A stretch of DNA of 64,000 bases, taken from NCBI RefSeq assembly GCF_000003815.2, contig NC_049981.1, positions 20,368,646 through 20,432,645 of the forward strand. Direction: 5' to 3'. Below are positions 22,240 to 35,173 of the stretch, in pieces. This stretch comes from Branchiostoma floridae. Its lineage: Eukaryota; Chordata; Leptocardii; Amphioxiformes; Branchiostomatidae. The notes beneath the pieces were generated by a model. The model did no database searches and was not told where the DNA came from. It worked only from the letters and a program-made list of their open reading frames with translations. Within the stretch, counting starts at the first letter, position 1, and every line of letters starts with the position of its first letter. The position numbers were made by a program, and so were the translations under genes.

Positions 22240-24289
22240 ACATCTACTTTACTTCAACCGTTATTTTTGTAGTAATGACTGCTTCGTACAGTTGTGTACA
22301 ACCTTTGGTAGTTGGAATAACATGGGACAGCCATCTGTTTTTTTAGGATGTGCATGTGTGTATTGGGGGGGATTAGAATTTAAAAAATGAGATGTAGGGT
22401 TAATTATACCAGTCTGCAACAATGAGGAGAGTGCTCAATTCTTTGTCATAATTTCTTCTTGAGGAGGATTCTAAGATGCCAACATGCTACATTTAGCATG
22501 GTAAAAACATACCTGTCCTGGCCATGCTTTCTCTGTATGTAACGTTATTGACCAACATATTGTATCTAAGTAGAAGTTGAAAGTCGATGAATATTACTGT
22601 TAGCTCTGTTGAATGGAAGTTTGGTATGTCTTATACCAGTACAACTAAAAGTGTGCAAAATGATATGACTAAGTCCTCTATGTGCAAGAGAGAACAATGT
22701 TGAAGAATTAGCAAATGTCTGTTGTACATGTATATTTATAAATGTGAAAGCTCCCACAATAGAATCCTGCATTAAGAGATCTCTTGGCAGTTGTTTTTCA
22801 TCTTACAGTACTTAACAAATGCTGATGAGTTATGAATTGAACCTTATTGATGTAACACATCAATTCACTGGTCATCCACATCTTTCATGCCCATTTAGAT
22901 GAAGGCAGCTCAATGGACCAATCCCATATCCCCACCCACTTTAGATAATACAAAATAAGACCATAAAAATGCAAATATTTGATCAACATTCACTTACTGT
23001 TTCATTGGTCGAGCACATAATTGTCATGCTATCATTGGTTGAACTACTGATTGTGATGNNNNNNNNNNNNNNNNNNNNNNNNNNNNNNNNNNNNNNNNNN
23101 NNNNNNNNNNNNNNNNNNNNNNNNNNNNNNNNNNNNNNNNNNNNNNNNNNNNNNNNNNTTAATAGTTTAGTTAATTGTTTGTGAGTGAACAATTTGAGAG
23201 TACAATGTACTAAGTATGTAAAGTCATTGTTGTCTGTGTCAGTACAGCAATTCTTATTCAAAAGCAAGTATGTACAATTTAATAAGATCATGATTAATAA
23301 TCAATTTTGATATACCAGTATGTACTTTAGACAATAGAGGTAAACATTCCAACAAGTATTAACTTAACTGTGCCACAGACTGTGTTCAAGAGAGTTTTGT
23401 TTTTGGTATTAATAAAATCTATTTTGCTCACTTCCAAAGGCTATTCTAGTGCTGTTTTATTCTGTGATGAAAAAGGTTCAAATGAGAAATTGAATTGTCA
23501 AATTGAAAACTTAGTTCTGAAAAATTTTTTAACCTCCTTGCCTATAGGTGTAGAGTGACATTCTGAAACAAATTATAACTTTTATACATCACAAGTTGTT
23601 GAAAAAGGTAGGGTCACTGAATTTTCTGCTACTTGTCAGAGTGAAAGATACTAGTAAACAAAATGAGCAAACATAAAAAGATCACTGTGGTTGGTGACCA
23701 ACATTCAATATACAATTGAGATTTTCCATTACATTGCAGACCTGATATCATGTGCAAATACTGTGTTGTTGGCAAAAGTTCTAATCTTGTTAACTTTGTT
23801 GGAAGATTTACTGTTACATTTACATCCAGACAATGGACACAGCCATTGTTTTCATAATGTTCTGTTGTCACCCTGATAAGATGACATTTGGCCAACACTT
23901 GATAGGTCTAGGTCATTTCATATATTTTCCTTAGTTAGGCACAGTGCCCAAAACTAATTATGTTAAGACAACATTCTTTGATTAATATTCATACCTACTT
24001 AATTCTGTATATACTGGAGACCATGGAAAAGTTGCCTTCATGATGTAATCTTTAACCTCCTTGGTATAACATTTATATTTGGAAACCTAATGCATAAATT
24101 TCCTCATCTTGCATTGTACGATCTGCAGCATGTTTAAACACTTTTCTTTGGAAATGGCCTAAAATTGATGCGCAGATAAGTTATATCCATACAAATTCAA
24201 CTTGGCCTTTCAAAACAACATTTACTGAGAAAAACACCCCTTCGTATTAGTCGATTCGCCCATCCGGGAAGTCATATGATGTTGACAAG
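22240..24289. other. ASH2L 3' region and HGSNAT upstream spacer
   Basis: This 2-kb interval should hold the ASH2L 3' UTR; an AATAAA hexamer occurs at 23411. It also contains the second N gap (23059-23158). The sequence entering that gap is a 30-bp tandem unit (tcattggt at 23002 and again at 23032). A phrase shared with repeats at 38.2 and 41.7 kb (ggaaatggcctaaaattgat) lies near 24150. I see no supportable coding sequence. Confidence 0.6.
23059..23158. other. assembly gap (100 N)
   Basis: Exactly 100 N. The bases immediately before it form a 30-bp tandem repeat, so the gap may be an unassembled minisatellite. Confidence 0.98.
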
Positions 24290-24297
24290 ATGGCGGC
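24286..24297 (+). promoter_or_regulatory. perfect TISU element at the HGSNAT start codon
   Basis: The sequence caagatggcggc fits the consensus SAASATGGCGGC at all 12 positions, with the ATG at 24290-24292 as the start codon of the signal peptide. It predicts a transcription start only about 5-30 nt upstream. Confidence 0.7.
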
Positions 24298-27200
24298 TGT
24301 GTCGGTGAAAACTGTTGGCAAGCTTTTGTTTTTCTTCACTTTCTTCTCAACAGGTGAGTTTCCCCCAGAGTTTCTCACATGGCAACAATATTTCCATGAT
24401 GTTTCTTCAATTGCAAGCATTGCATTCGGCATGAGCGGCTGGATCATTGAAAAAAGGTGTTTCGACTCGTCGCGACTGGAGGGGCAAGTTTGTAGGAAGG
24501 TGGCACCTTTCAGTGGGGTTGGCGGAAACGGCTGCCCGGTCGGTCGGCGGAAACCCCTGCCCGGTCCGGTCCGGAGGTTGAGATTGGGGGTTTCTAGTAT
24601 TGCATACAGCAGAGTAAGGTATCTAGTGCAGCTGCGCCTTCTTGCAGCAGAAAGCATTGTAATCTCAATATTAAACATACACCCATCGTAGAATAAACTT
24701 ATACAAAACCGTGTCGAAATTTTGGACGGGGTTTTGGTTGGAAAAAGGCTGGTAGTATTCTGTATCTAAATCACGACGAGGGTAATCGTGAACATGCTGT
24801 AAATCCGATCGTAATTACGGCCTTATTTACGGGGCGCTATCACGTGGAGAGCGGTCGGTAATATTAAGAATATTCATCTTCTGAATACCATGTAGACGGA
24901 ATATTAATAAGAACATAATTGATTGTTAATCAAACAGCCTGAAACTGCAATTCTTTGATTGATCACGATAATATTTTCTCACACGTCGGAAATGAAGAAA
25001 CCCGCAGACAATAAAGATTAAACCAAGGATAGAGCGGCTAGAGCACAAATAACACTGCGATAAACAACGTGGGCATGGTCGGCTCGAGAAAATTTTTTGA
25101 TTAGCAATTAATCTTCAACACGAATGACTCATACCCTGATCAATGCCCACATCTTATTTGTCTAAAGCTAATTCCGAAGAGCAAGTAATAATAAAGTTTA
25201 CTACTGTCCCCTATTAGAAGCGTCTCACACATATCCACGTGTGTATTTCGGGGTCAACGACCTAATGTGCGCCGCATGGAATGACGAAAACCTCCGATAA
25301 ATTACACAATCCAATCAATCCAACCTACAGTTTTCTTATTTCAGAGTATATAATATAAAACTAGTCTAGTTTTATATTATATACTCTGAAATAAGAAGTA
25401 GTGTTGGGGATAACATTTTCGAAAAAAAAATCAAGGCGATAATCTTTTCTTACTGTGAGGACACGCGGCTCATTATCGACCTTATTAGCGTTAATCTTAA
25501 TTAGCTGGCATCACCGAAATCTGGTGTTTACCGTAAATGTGTGTAAGATCAAAATTACGCCGTTATTACGGTAATTACGGTAATGTTTACGATATTAGTG
25601 CTACTGTTCAACGTAGGGTCAGCCTACACGAGAAATGCACTTATAATTACTGTTGCGACAGCAAGCCATGTTGTTTACATTTGGTACACTCGAAACCCCC
25701 AAAACCAACCTCCGGACCGGACCGGGCAGCGGTTTCCGCCGACCGACCGGGCAGCCGTTTCCGCCAACCCCCTTTCAGTGTCTCTTGATGTTTGTCTTTC
25801 GAAGACTTCCAGGTGCAAGAAGTCCCAAGAAGCCTTAACTCATACCCTAGGGAAAAGTGAGAGCTTTGACTGTTAAAATTTGACTTGGAGATGTGTTCTC
25901 TATTTTGTTACACAAAAACAAATTTATCTAAAACCAAGGAGGTTATAACTTATATCACTTTAAATTTGTGATATAACCTCCTTGTCTAAAACCTTCCATA
26001 TGATAAATCATGAAAGTTGCACTGGAAAAAGCCAAACTTTGCAAAAACATTGTTGTTTTTGTGTTCGTTACTGAGCCCTTGTGTTTAACTGTTTCAGCTA
26101 TTTAACAATTCTATGTTAAGAACTGTAACAAAAAAAGTATTCCTAGCTCACCCACACATGCCATGGCCAGAGTTCTGAACCTGAACCTCTGGACCTGATG
26201 AGCATCTTTGAGTCTAGGTACTGTTACACAGCACTAGTTTAATACATGTTTTCCTACTGCACCCATTCACAACAATGTTACAAAGTAATGCAGTCACTTG
26301 TTGATCAAAACTTGAATCTTGAAGCTGTTGTCGCCTTTTTGCCAGTTGTATTCCTGCTCTGGGCAGAAACTCAGCTTCCATCTAAAGCCACCAGACATTT
26401 CCCATGTATGTGTGAAGTTCTTGAATTAAATTTAAAACAGTGCAATGGTGTCAACTATGATTGAAAGCAATTAAAATCCAATGTATGCCTTCCCTGCTTT
26501 GCAGTGACTGTAGTCTGGCTGGACCAATTGGAAGGTAATACCAATTGCATGGCAATTGATAGCCTCTACCAGGCTCCACATGTCGCTGAAAATTGTAGAA
26601 CTTCTCCAAATAGACAATTAACACACTACTATTTAAAGAGGGCTCATGATAGAAGCCCTGAACAACTGCAGTCACAAACAGTACTAGTAGTATGTAGGTT
26701 TTGGTGGGCCATGCCCATCCTGGTGTTATTTGTCTATTTTGCCTATGTCTATTTCCAGCGACATGTGGAGCCTGGTAGAAGAAGGTGATTGTGTGATTGT
26801 TGCTAATTTACTAACGTTAACACCACCCCCCGTTAACACCAACAGCTTGCTTCACTCATTATTTTGCAAAACTGGTAATGTTTTTGCATGCAACATAGTC
26901 AAGCTGTATCATTCTGTAAAGCTATATTCATCTAATGTCGGTATAACTGACCATGATAGATATGTTGAAAAGTTTTATAATGTTTGATGAAGTCTTTATT
27001 TGTTGTCTTGCACACACAGCATCTTTACATGCTTGTCAAGTTTCTCAGTGTTCCCAGTTGTCTGATCTAATATGCATGCAAAAAGCTAGATCTAAACAAA
27101 ACAGTAGGATGCACCAACATCACACCTCTTTCCCTCATCAGACACCGCATAGAAAACAATCAACAGACATAGAAAATAATCCAAATGGAGCTTATGATTG

Positions 27201-30200
27201 ATTTAACAGTACTAGTCAAACACAAAACTGCGTGGTTAATGCAGAAATCTCATTAATATAGAAATCAGGACCAGATACCTGGAAATTATCAATGATATTT
27301 AAATGAACTCACATGAAGAGCTTTGAAAAGGGAAATCACATGACAAATGAAATTAAAGTACATGTAGGGGGAAAATATTGTGCAAAATTATTGAATATAG
27401 ACTTTGTAGTGTAGCATATATGAACAGTCATGTGACTACCATTTACCTTGTGTATTGACACAATCAGAGTACAAGCCTAGGGCTTTTGCTCGGTCATTCT
27501 ACCCATGTTAGTCACCTGTATGTTACTACTGTAATGCATTGATTTTGTGATGTGGAGCTACGTACAGTACAAGGGTTGCCATAACACAGACATGCCATAG
27601 CTGCTCTCATTTTGATTCATTTATCACCTTTGAATTTGAAAGATTCCTTGCAACAGTGATGGTTAAGGATTTGAGATATGCTAAATTTACAAGAGAAGAC
27701 AATGAGTCTCAACCTCCTTGCTTTGACAAAAATGGTCACCTGTTGTATTGAGGTTACAATAGTTAGCGCCAAATGGCAACCACTCCAGACATCTGAATAA
27801 TTATGTAATTGTAAGCTTCTCGCAATTCAGCCCCAGGCTGAAAAGAGAGAGTCCTCGGCCCACCCAATAATTATTAAAGTAGATGTTCCATTTTCCCATT
27901 TAATAACTTTCTGGTATTCTTTGCTTTTTCGTTCCAGTAAAGGCAATAGACTCCCCAACAGATAAGGAGATTTTGCAGTATCAGCTGCAGAGAGACAGCA
28001 GACATCATCACCATATGGGAGAGGTGCCCAGAATGACCATGGACACAGCCATCCTGAAGGTTAACACAAGCCTGGATTATGCTGTTCAGATATGGGCTGT
28101 GTCTGCTGAGTGTCACAAGGTTGGTAACTTTATCAAACTCTTGAATTTTGTGTTCAACTTCAATACAAAAAAGTTAGACTTATCAATCCTATATTCCTGA
28201 CTGGTGCAACGTCCATTGAGAAGAGTGGTTACCTGGCATTGGGTTTGTTTTGTGTTTGATTCCTGTCATGTCAAACACTGGAAAAATGTCATACTGCTTT
28301 CCCTGCTTACCCCTTTGCATTTGAAAAAGAGATGGGCAGTTAAACACACACCACTACACCTTCTATAGTAATTGCCCAAAGTTGTGTGGCCCAATAGCTG
28401 AAAGTAGATGGGCACTGCCCTATGTGCCATTTGGCACAGAAAATAGTGTACTTAATAGTTCTCTTTAGAAACAGTAGCCAAATATGTCTAACACATGACA
28501 TCATGGACATGTGCAATCAGTATGGAACCTTGCTATCACAGTTACATGATTGGAGGCTTACATCCATTTTTCCTGTTTTTTTTCCAGTGCAATATGTCCT
28601 TTATGATGGAGGTTGATCCTAGCATTCCAACTGAGCCCTTCCTGGTGCAGACTACCTTCATGACACACATTTCCATTGTAAAGGACAACCATGATGGCAC
28701 CAATGACTCCATCTGCAGGTAGTTTACAATGTCATATCCTTTTATCCATCCTTTTTATATATCCAGCCTTCTGTTATATTTCAAAGTAGAATTAATCAAT
28801 TTGCATGATAGTCTTGAAACATATAGAGCTGAGGTTGGAACTTGAATGATTTAATCAGGTTGGTAAGTCACTGAATAAAAAGATTCTTTGAATAAATCAA
28901 TGACTAGATATTTCAAAATGCAAACTCAAAAAGTTAGTCTGGTCTGAGGAGGTGTCCTGAGGTGCTTACATGACATGTATGTTCTACCGGTAGTGACATA
29001 TCATCACTATAACAATGGCTCAAGATGCGATGGTTCTGTTCATTAATGTAGATGTGTGGAAAGTTTTTCTTTCGATTTTTTAAAAGTTCATTTTCTGACT
29101 TGTAACGTTTTAACCCAGTTTAGACAAGTTGTTTGGAGAACATGGTGAATACCAGATGTTCATCAATGCCAATGGACCAAGTGAAGAAAACAAGTTTGAC
29201 TGTCCTGTGTATCCAGATAAAGACCCCATTGACAGCAACATCCGTAAGTAATACAGAAATATATTATGACAAACAAAATGTATTATTCTGAGTTATAAAG
29301 CAACTGGGGATTTAGAATATGCCACTTAATAGTGTTCAAGTGACCAACATTTTGACATTGTACAAAAGTGTATGTATGAAGAGCAATGATGCAAACAATT
29401 AAGGTTGAACATTGCAGTCTGATGTTTTGTAATGATTGTATTTTGCCATTTTCAGCCATCCTGGTTGCCTTCTGCATCTATGTGGGACTAGTTCTCCTCT
29501 TCTTGGCTGTCAGACAGTTGTACTATACAATTGGCAGGTATGTAACAGTTGTAAAACACTCTAGTGTGTGCTGATTTTTGTAACTTCATATTTCCTTTAT
29601 GCCTGTTTGTACTGACTTCTTACTCTGCAAGCAGAATTTAACTTTGGCTTTATTGAATTAAATAAATGTGTTTTAGGTGAACAATTAGAAAACATGATAA
29701 AACAGAGAACCCAACAAAAATACCTAAAACATCGAATTTCTGCTGTGGCAGTACTAATTTGTACTTTCCTCCCCCCTTCAGGTCTCAGTACGCTTGGTTT
29801 ATTGGCTATTTTCCATTTCGAGAAACAGACAGGCTGGTGAATTCAGTAAGTACATATATATGTGTCACTGGTCAATTTTGTTCTTCAACTGTGATATTTG
29901 TCCTTAACCTCTTCTGCAGTTCCAATTTAAGTCACTAGGGTCGGGATGCACAAATGCACAAACCTAGCACAATGAGACATCTATGCCATTCCCACAGGAC
30001 TTAGGAGCACCAAGTCCATCCTCCACAGCTACAGAAGACAGAAGCCAGACAGTGGCCAACTCCTCTACACAGCCTGCCTCACAAGGGATACGTAGACTCC
30101 GCTCCTTAGACACATTCAGAGGGTATGTTTGCTCAATCTTCCATGGGCCTCAAATTCAAAACTATCTTGACAGCCATACATTTATTGATTTTGGCTTGTG

Positions 30201-33200
30201 CCCTTGCAAAAGGAGATCTTTTTGACATAAGAGGAATGATATATATGTGGTATAAATTTAAAAAGCTATTTGAATACATCATCATTTGAATACCAGGGAA
30301 TTCTTTGTGAAGGTAAAAAATAAGAGGAGGTGCCTCTAGCATTTTAAAGGGAAAGGGCTAGCAACCCCTCCCATAAAGATACACCCTGCTACAGAAACAG
30401 CAAGGTAACTTGCTTCCCTATATGCAAGTAAACACTAGAAGGTGAACAACAGTAACATTGTTAGTTCAGGTGTTGTAGATGAACAAAGGTCCCTGTAAGA
30501 AGGAAATTTGTGACTGGTTGGTATTTTTCAGGTTGTCGTTAGCTGTGATGGTTTTTGTAAACTACGGAGGAGGGGGATACTGGTTCTTCAAACATGCCAG
30601 GTGGAATGGTAAGGTCATCAAAGGACTTTGTAACAATTGCAATACTGTAGGAGATACAGAGTTAGTAGGTAGCAGGAACAAGGTCAATTTGCATTCTGAT
30701 ATATAGTCACTGTGACTATATATCCGAAGGGATGTAAAATGGGGGTCTACTGTTCGATGGGGTTTCTTGAGCATGTTACAACAGCCTCATTACTAAGATG
30801 GGTACCTATAGCTACTGGCTGTAATGATTTGCCAAGGTGAATTACACAAGGTGAAGTCTTTAAATCACTACTTGCCAGCTGACCTAACCTAATACATGAA
30901 CACTTTGTATTAGAACAATTGAAAACTGTAACTATTCTTTTTTCGTTGTAGGCCTCACAGTAGCAGACTTGGTCTTTCCTTGGTAAGCAGATATTTCTCA
31001 ATGATTATGTTCACTCCAGCTAATCCGTTTGCAACATAAGAAGAAATTATACATTGTGTAGAAGTAAGCAAAATTGAACTAAGGAGAAAGTGAGCCTTTA
31101 AGAGATACAAAATCTTCTTAGTAATTTACAATGACTTAATATCATGATGGACTGTTAGTTCTTAATGAGGCCTTAAGGATTTAGGATTTGGGCCGTCTAG
31201 CAGCTCTTTATGGTACAGTAGAAGCCGCTTAATTGCACAGCCTATTTACCAGCAAATTTCGTGCAATTATCCGGCTGGTGCAATAATGCGGAGTTATCCA
31301 GCTGGACCGCACCGGTTTGGGATTTTGGGATTTTGTGCAGTTAACAGAAGTGTGAGTTAATCCGTTGTGCAATTGACTGGCTACGGATTGCACTGTAGTG
31401 GAACTTTTGGTAACTTTCAAGTTTTGTAGTTTCTTACATATCCTTCTATTTGAATTGGTGGTTAGGTTTTCCGCATTCTCAACTGATGACCTTAATAAAA
31501 GGTGTAGAATGTTTGCTGACGAATCGCGTTGTTTTGTGCAGGTTTGTGTTTATAATGGGCACGTCCATCGCCCTGTCGTTCCGGAGACTGCTGAAGAAGG
31601 GCGTGTCCAGACTGAGTCTGCTGTTGAAGGTCATCCAGAGGACAGTCATCCTGTTCCTGTTTGGACTGTTCATCATCAACACCAAGAAAGGACGTGAGTG
31701 CAGACTCTACATCCTTCCTACAGATCCACACTGTTTTTTATTACACCTTGTTTGTCCTTTCATGAAGGCTTTTATGACTGTTGGCCTTTTTGGTGAAGGA
31801 TTTTCTACCATCCCTGCTTTCTGGCTATTTCATGATCCTGAAACCTGGATTTGTAGTCATTAGTATTCGTGACTATTGTATACTACAGTATGATGTAGAA
31901 AAAAAGGACAAATAATAAGACAGTGCAATGTTTTATCTGGAAAAATCATCCGACCTTCTTCCTGTTCCAGACAACTCCTGGTCCACCCTGCGGATCCCGG
32001 GGGTGTTACAGAGACTTGCCCTGACGTACTTCATTGTTGCCCTTATGGAAGTGATAGGAGCTACAGCAGAGGACAGGAACTGGGTATGTCAGTCTTTTAT
32101 CTGACAAATCAAAGAAATCTATCTGTCAAATATTGTAACCCGTCCATTCTCTTATCACCTCTCCTAGTGTCTAAACTTTTTCCTTCCTTTCCTGTCTTCC
32201 CTTCTCTTTTACTCCCTTCTGTTCCCTTAGTGACAGTGCTTCTTTCCAGGGTGATGTGTGCCCTTCTCTTCCCCTCTGTCATATCTCTTGCCATCTCCCA
32301 GTTCTGTACAGTTAGTTTCTCTCTTCATCGACTTTCACTTCATGACTTTTGATGAAGAAGAATCTGCCTGTGTACCCAAATAAGAGTGAAAGTGTGATAA
32401 AATTAAACAAAAAAATTATACTACTGGCTGATAAATGTTGAACTTGTGTACATGCCCAGTGCCCTCCTACCCCTGCTGCTGTACCAGTGGACCCCCCTAC
32501 AGTTGCCGGTGGTATGGTCCATAGCTGCCATGTGTCCCCACATTAACTCCCCTTTTCTCTTGTATGTTTGTGTATGAAAGTCTTGGAAACACCGAGGCTA
32601 TCTGTCCCTGTACCTATTACAGACCTCGCGGATCGCGCCCATCCGGGACATCGTGAACTCCTGGGGGCAGTGGCTGTTCATGATCGTGGTGGTGACGCTC
32701 CATCTGGTGCTGATGTTTTGGCTTCAAGTCCCAAACTGTCCAATGTAAGCAAGCTTTATTTGATAACCGGTCACTTCTACTAGTCTAGGATAAAAGTACC
32801 AGAACTTAACCTTCTCTCTGTGAAGTAGCCTTATTGCACCAAGTTTATATTTGTTACATTGTTAGGCAGCAGAGAGAACGTTGATATTTGAGAAAATTCC
32901 CTTTCAACAGTTTTTTGGGTCATGATCCTTTTGTTCTGTCAATGTCAAATAGTCCACTGCAGTTCTTTGAAAAATTAATGTTACATTCTGATGTGCAAAG
33001 GCTCAAAATCAGCTCATGATTTCTTTTGCAGATTTTGTTATAAGACTAGTATAGAATTAGTTTGTGAGAAGGTGTTCCAGTTTGAAATACTGTAAACTAT
33101 CACATCAAAAACCATGAGCATAAAACCGCTGCAAAAATGTGAAGAATGACAGTAGATGTTTGCCCTCCCCAGTGGTTACCTGGGCCCTGGTGGTCTGTCT

Positions 33201-35173
33201 GACATTGCCCACTACAACTGTACTGGAGGAGCCACTGGGTACATAGACAGGGCCGTCTTCACTGATGACCACATCTACCAACATCCAACACCAATTGTAA
33301 GGCATTACCCACACTTCTAACCTTTGCCTTGGTGATGCTTTACTTGCATTTGTTTGTTTGCTGGTTTGCTTTTGAGATGACTTTAAAAAAGTGTGAATTT
33401 TTCTTTGTGAGAAAGTTAGCTTAAAGGAACGATTCAATTAATAAAGTGAGAAGTTCAGTAAATAGCTATGGGTGATTTTGTATTGAATCATAACGTGCCT
33501 TGAACCCAGAAACAGGCCTCATACATTGTATGTCATTTTGTAGACTGTTTACAAGACAGAAGTGCCCTTTGAGCCAGAAGGACTTCTTGGCACGCTGACG
33601 TCTGCTCTACTCTGCTTCCTGGGACTTCAGGTAAAGAACATGTACATGTACATAATTATGTACTACTGTGTCTTCACAAATAGAGTTTGGAAGCAACTCA
33701 TTATTGATACTGTAATTGTAAGTCTTTCATCAAAGTGGCTCAGGAATTTTTAAGAAGTGTCTTATGATTTTTCTGTATCTGGTTTGACTGAATAAGATAA
33801 ACTGTGAACTATTGCCATTTGTATCTTTAGTTTGGAAATTGAATCATAAACTTTATAGCCAAATCTGATTATTTGTTTAACAAATTTGTTCAAACCCTTG
33901 TAGTGCCCAGTGACACATACCGGTAGGACCCAGTGTTATGATTGGTTGATTCTTGTGTTGCAGGCTGGGAAGATCCTCTTGACCTATCCACAGAATGGTG
34001 CCAGGGTGGGCAGGTGGTTAGGGTGGGCTGTGGCAACGGTCAGTACTTTTCTGTAGACTTCCACAGAATGTCATCAACTGCTGCATAACAGGCACTTAAG
34101 TAGTCTCTCAATATAACATAGTCACCTGCTATATGTTTCTGTCTTGTAGAGTAAGTCCCATGTAGATGTAACAAGTTGTGAAATATTGATGTTAGAAACT
34201 GGAATTGTCTTGACAGGGAGCCATTGGTGGGTTACTGTGTAATGGAAGACAGAACGAAGGATGGATTCCACTCAACAAGAACCTGTGGTAAGTGTATGCA
34301 GCCTGCATCAAGCTGAATTATCTCTGAACCTGTGTGTTGTTAAAAGTTTGTTAAATGCTGTTATAATGGAGGCTCTGCTGTGGTTAATGTTGGTTGCAAA
34401 TATGTACTCTACACATTCAATAGAAATTGTGTTTTTACAAATTATAATGGATAGGATAGCTGAAGATATTATTCATGCATAAAAAGGACCTCTATCAACC
34501 TTCCTTTAAACTGCAGATGACAAGCATGCCAATCCTTTGGAGAACCTTATTGTTCTGATTTAAGGTTTACTTTTTATCTTATATCATAGTGGATACTCCT
34601 TTGTCTTGTGCACAGGTCGCTGTCGTTTGTGCTAGTCCTGTCCTGTTTTGCCTTCGTGCTGCTGTCTGTGTGTTACATCATCGTTGATGTCAAACAGTGG
34701 TGGACGGGAGCTCCATTCTACCAAGTCGGTAAGGAAAATTCTAGACTGGGCTTGTAACCACAATGATACCTAGTACTTGCTACACTGTTAGTTAATCTGT
34801 GCAGTATGATTGTACTGATTTAAAAAAAAATGACAAACAGCAACACTCTACAGCTGTAGGTATGGTATGTGCAATGTATAGAGATAAATTTTGTGGGATT
34901 TGAAGTTGTATACGTATGGGGATGTAGAGCCCTTGTTTTCTTGTGGAGTTTGTGGAAAAACTCCAGTGACTGAAAAGTTGTTTCCCCTGCATTACAGGTA
35001 TGAACTCCATCCTGGTGTATATAGGTCATGAGCTGTGTGCAGACAAACTGCCCTTCCAGTGGGCGGCATCGCCGACACACGCCAGTCAGCTGGCTACAGA
35101 CCTGGTCGGGACAACGTTATGGGTTCTCATTGCAGTGTGGCTTCACTACAAGAAATTCTACCTCAAGATATAG
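24290..35173 (+). CDS. HGSNAT: HGSNAT, heparan-alpha-glucosaminide N-acetyltransferase
   Basis: Eighteen coding exons join in phase: 24290-24353, 27938-28119, 28588-28718, 29119-29243, 29456-29537, 29782-29845, 29998-30122, 30532-30608, 30952-30982, 31542-31693, 31971-32083, 32623-32744, 33173-33296, 33544-33630, 33964-34038, 34217-34287, 34616-34728, 34998-35173. The 637-aa product (human 635-663) has a signal peptide, a lumenal domain to about residue 167, a first helix (about 168-190) and a multi-helix transferase region carrying [71 protein letters not shown] and [11 protein letters not shown]. It moves acetyl from cytosolic acetyl-CoA across the lysosomal membrane to terminal glucosamine of heparan sulfate, a step in its degradation. 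His279 in FFKHARW aligns with the acetyl-accepting histidine of the family. Intron 1 (3.6 kb) carries a large DNA transposon. A possible 57-nt cassette at 32464-32520 is not needed for the protein. Confidence 0.95.
24515..25771. mobile_element. DNA transposon with about 90-bp inverted repeats and 8-bp target duplication
   Basis: The left end (24515 to about 24605) and inverted right end (about 25683-25771) agree over about 90 bp, starting GGGGTTGGCGGAAACGGC and rich in CCGG/GGTCGG. An exact 8-bp duplication ctttcagt flanks the element at 24507-24514 and 25772-25779. The 1257-bp body has no recognisable transposase. The 8-bp duplication fits hAT, Merlin or P-type integration; the GGGG terminus makes hAT less certain. 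It sits in HGSNAT intron 1, 161 bp after exon 1, and contains the long palindrome at 25333-25397. Confidence 0.85.
25333..25397. repeat. 65-bp perfect palindrome
   Basis: Two 32-nt arms are exact reverse complements with a single T at the centre (25365). The arms read ttcttatttcagagtatata then atataaaactag. This is close to the limit of what is stable during cloning, because the arms can snap back or form a cruciform. It lies within the transposon at 24515-25771. Confidence 0.92.
25934..25984. repeat. inverted repeat, aacctccttgg family
   Basis: Caaggaggttata plus atcac (split by a 6-nt insert) pairs with gtgatataacctccttg. The string aacctccttgg recurs near 23530, 24054, 27712 and 50322, so it may be an end motif of a small dispersed element. 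Confidence 0.55.
26558..26782. mobile_element. foldback element, copy 1
   Basis: The left arm (about 26560-26620, agcctctaccaggctccaca) pairs with the inverted right arm (about 26728-26782, ending tgtggagcctggtag). The arms are about 55 nt around a loop of about 107 nt. The same arm sequence flanks the hairpin at 42781-42987, so this is a dispersed foldback family. It lies in HGSNAT intron 1. Confidence 0.75.
31216..31395. mobile_element. 180-bp pogo-like MITE
   Basis: The left end CAGTAGAAGCCGCTTAATTG and inverted right end CAGTGCAATCCGTAGCC are related. TA flanks occur at 31214-31215 and 31396-31397. Internal phrases (gcaattatccgg, gcggagttatcc) resemble those of pogo-type MITEs. It lies in HGSNAT intron 9, about 145 bp before exon 10. 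Confidence 0.6.

Noticed and set aside
32464-32520. 57-nt phase 0-0 cassette candidate in HGSNAT ([19 protein letters not shown])
   Set aside because: The family protein is contiguous across this point without it, and the donor gtccat is weak. It remains possible as a rare isoform only.
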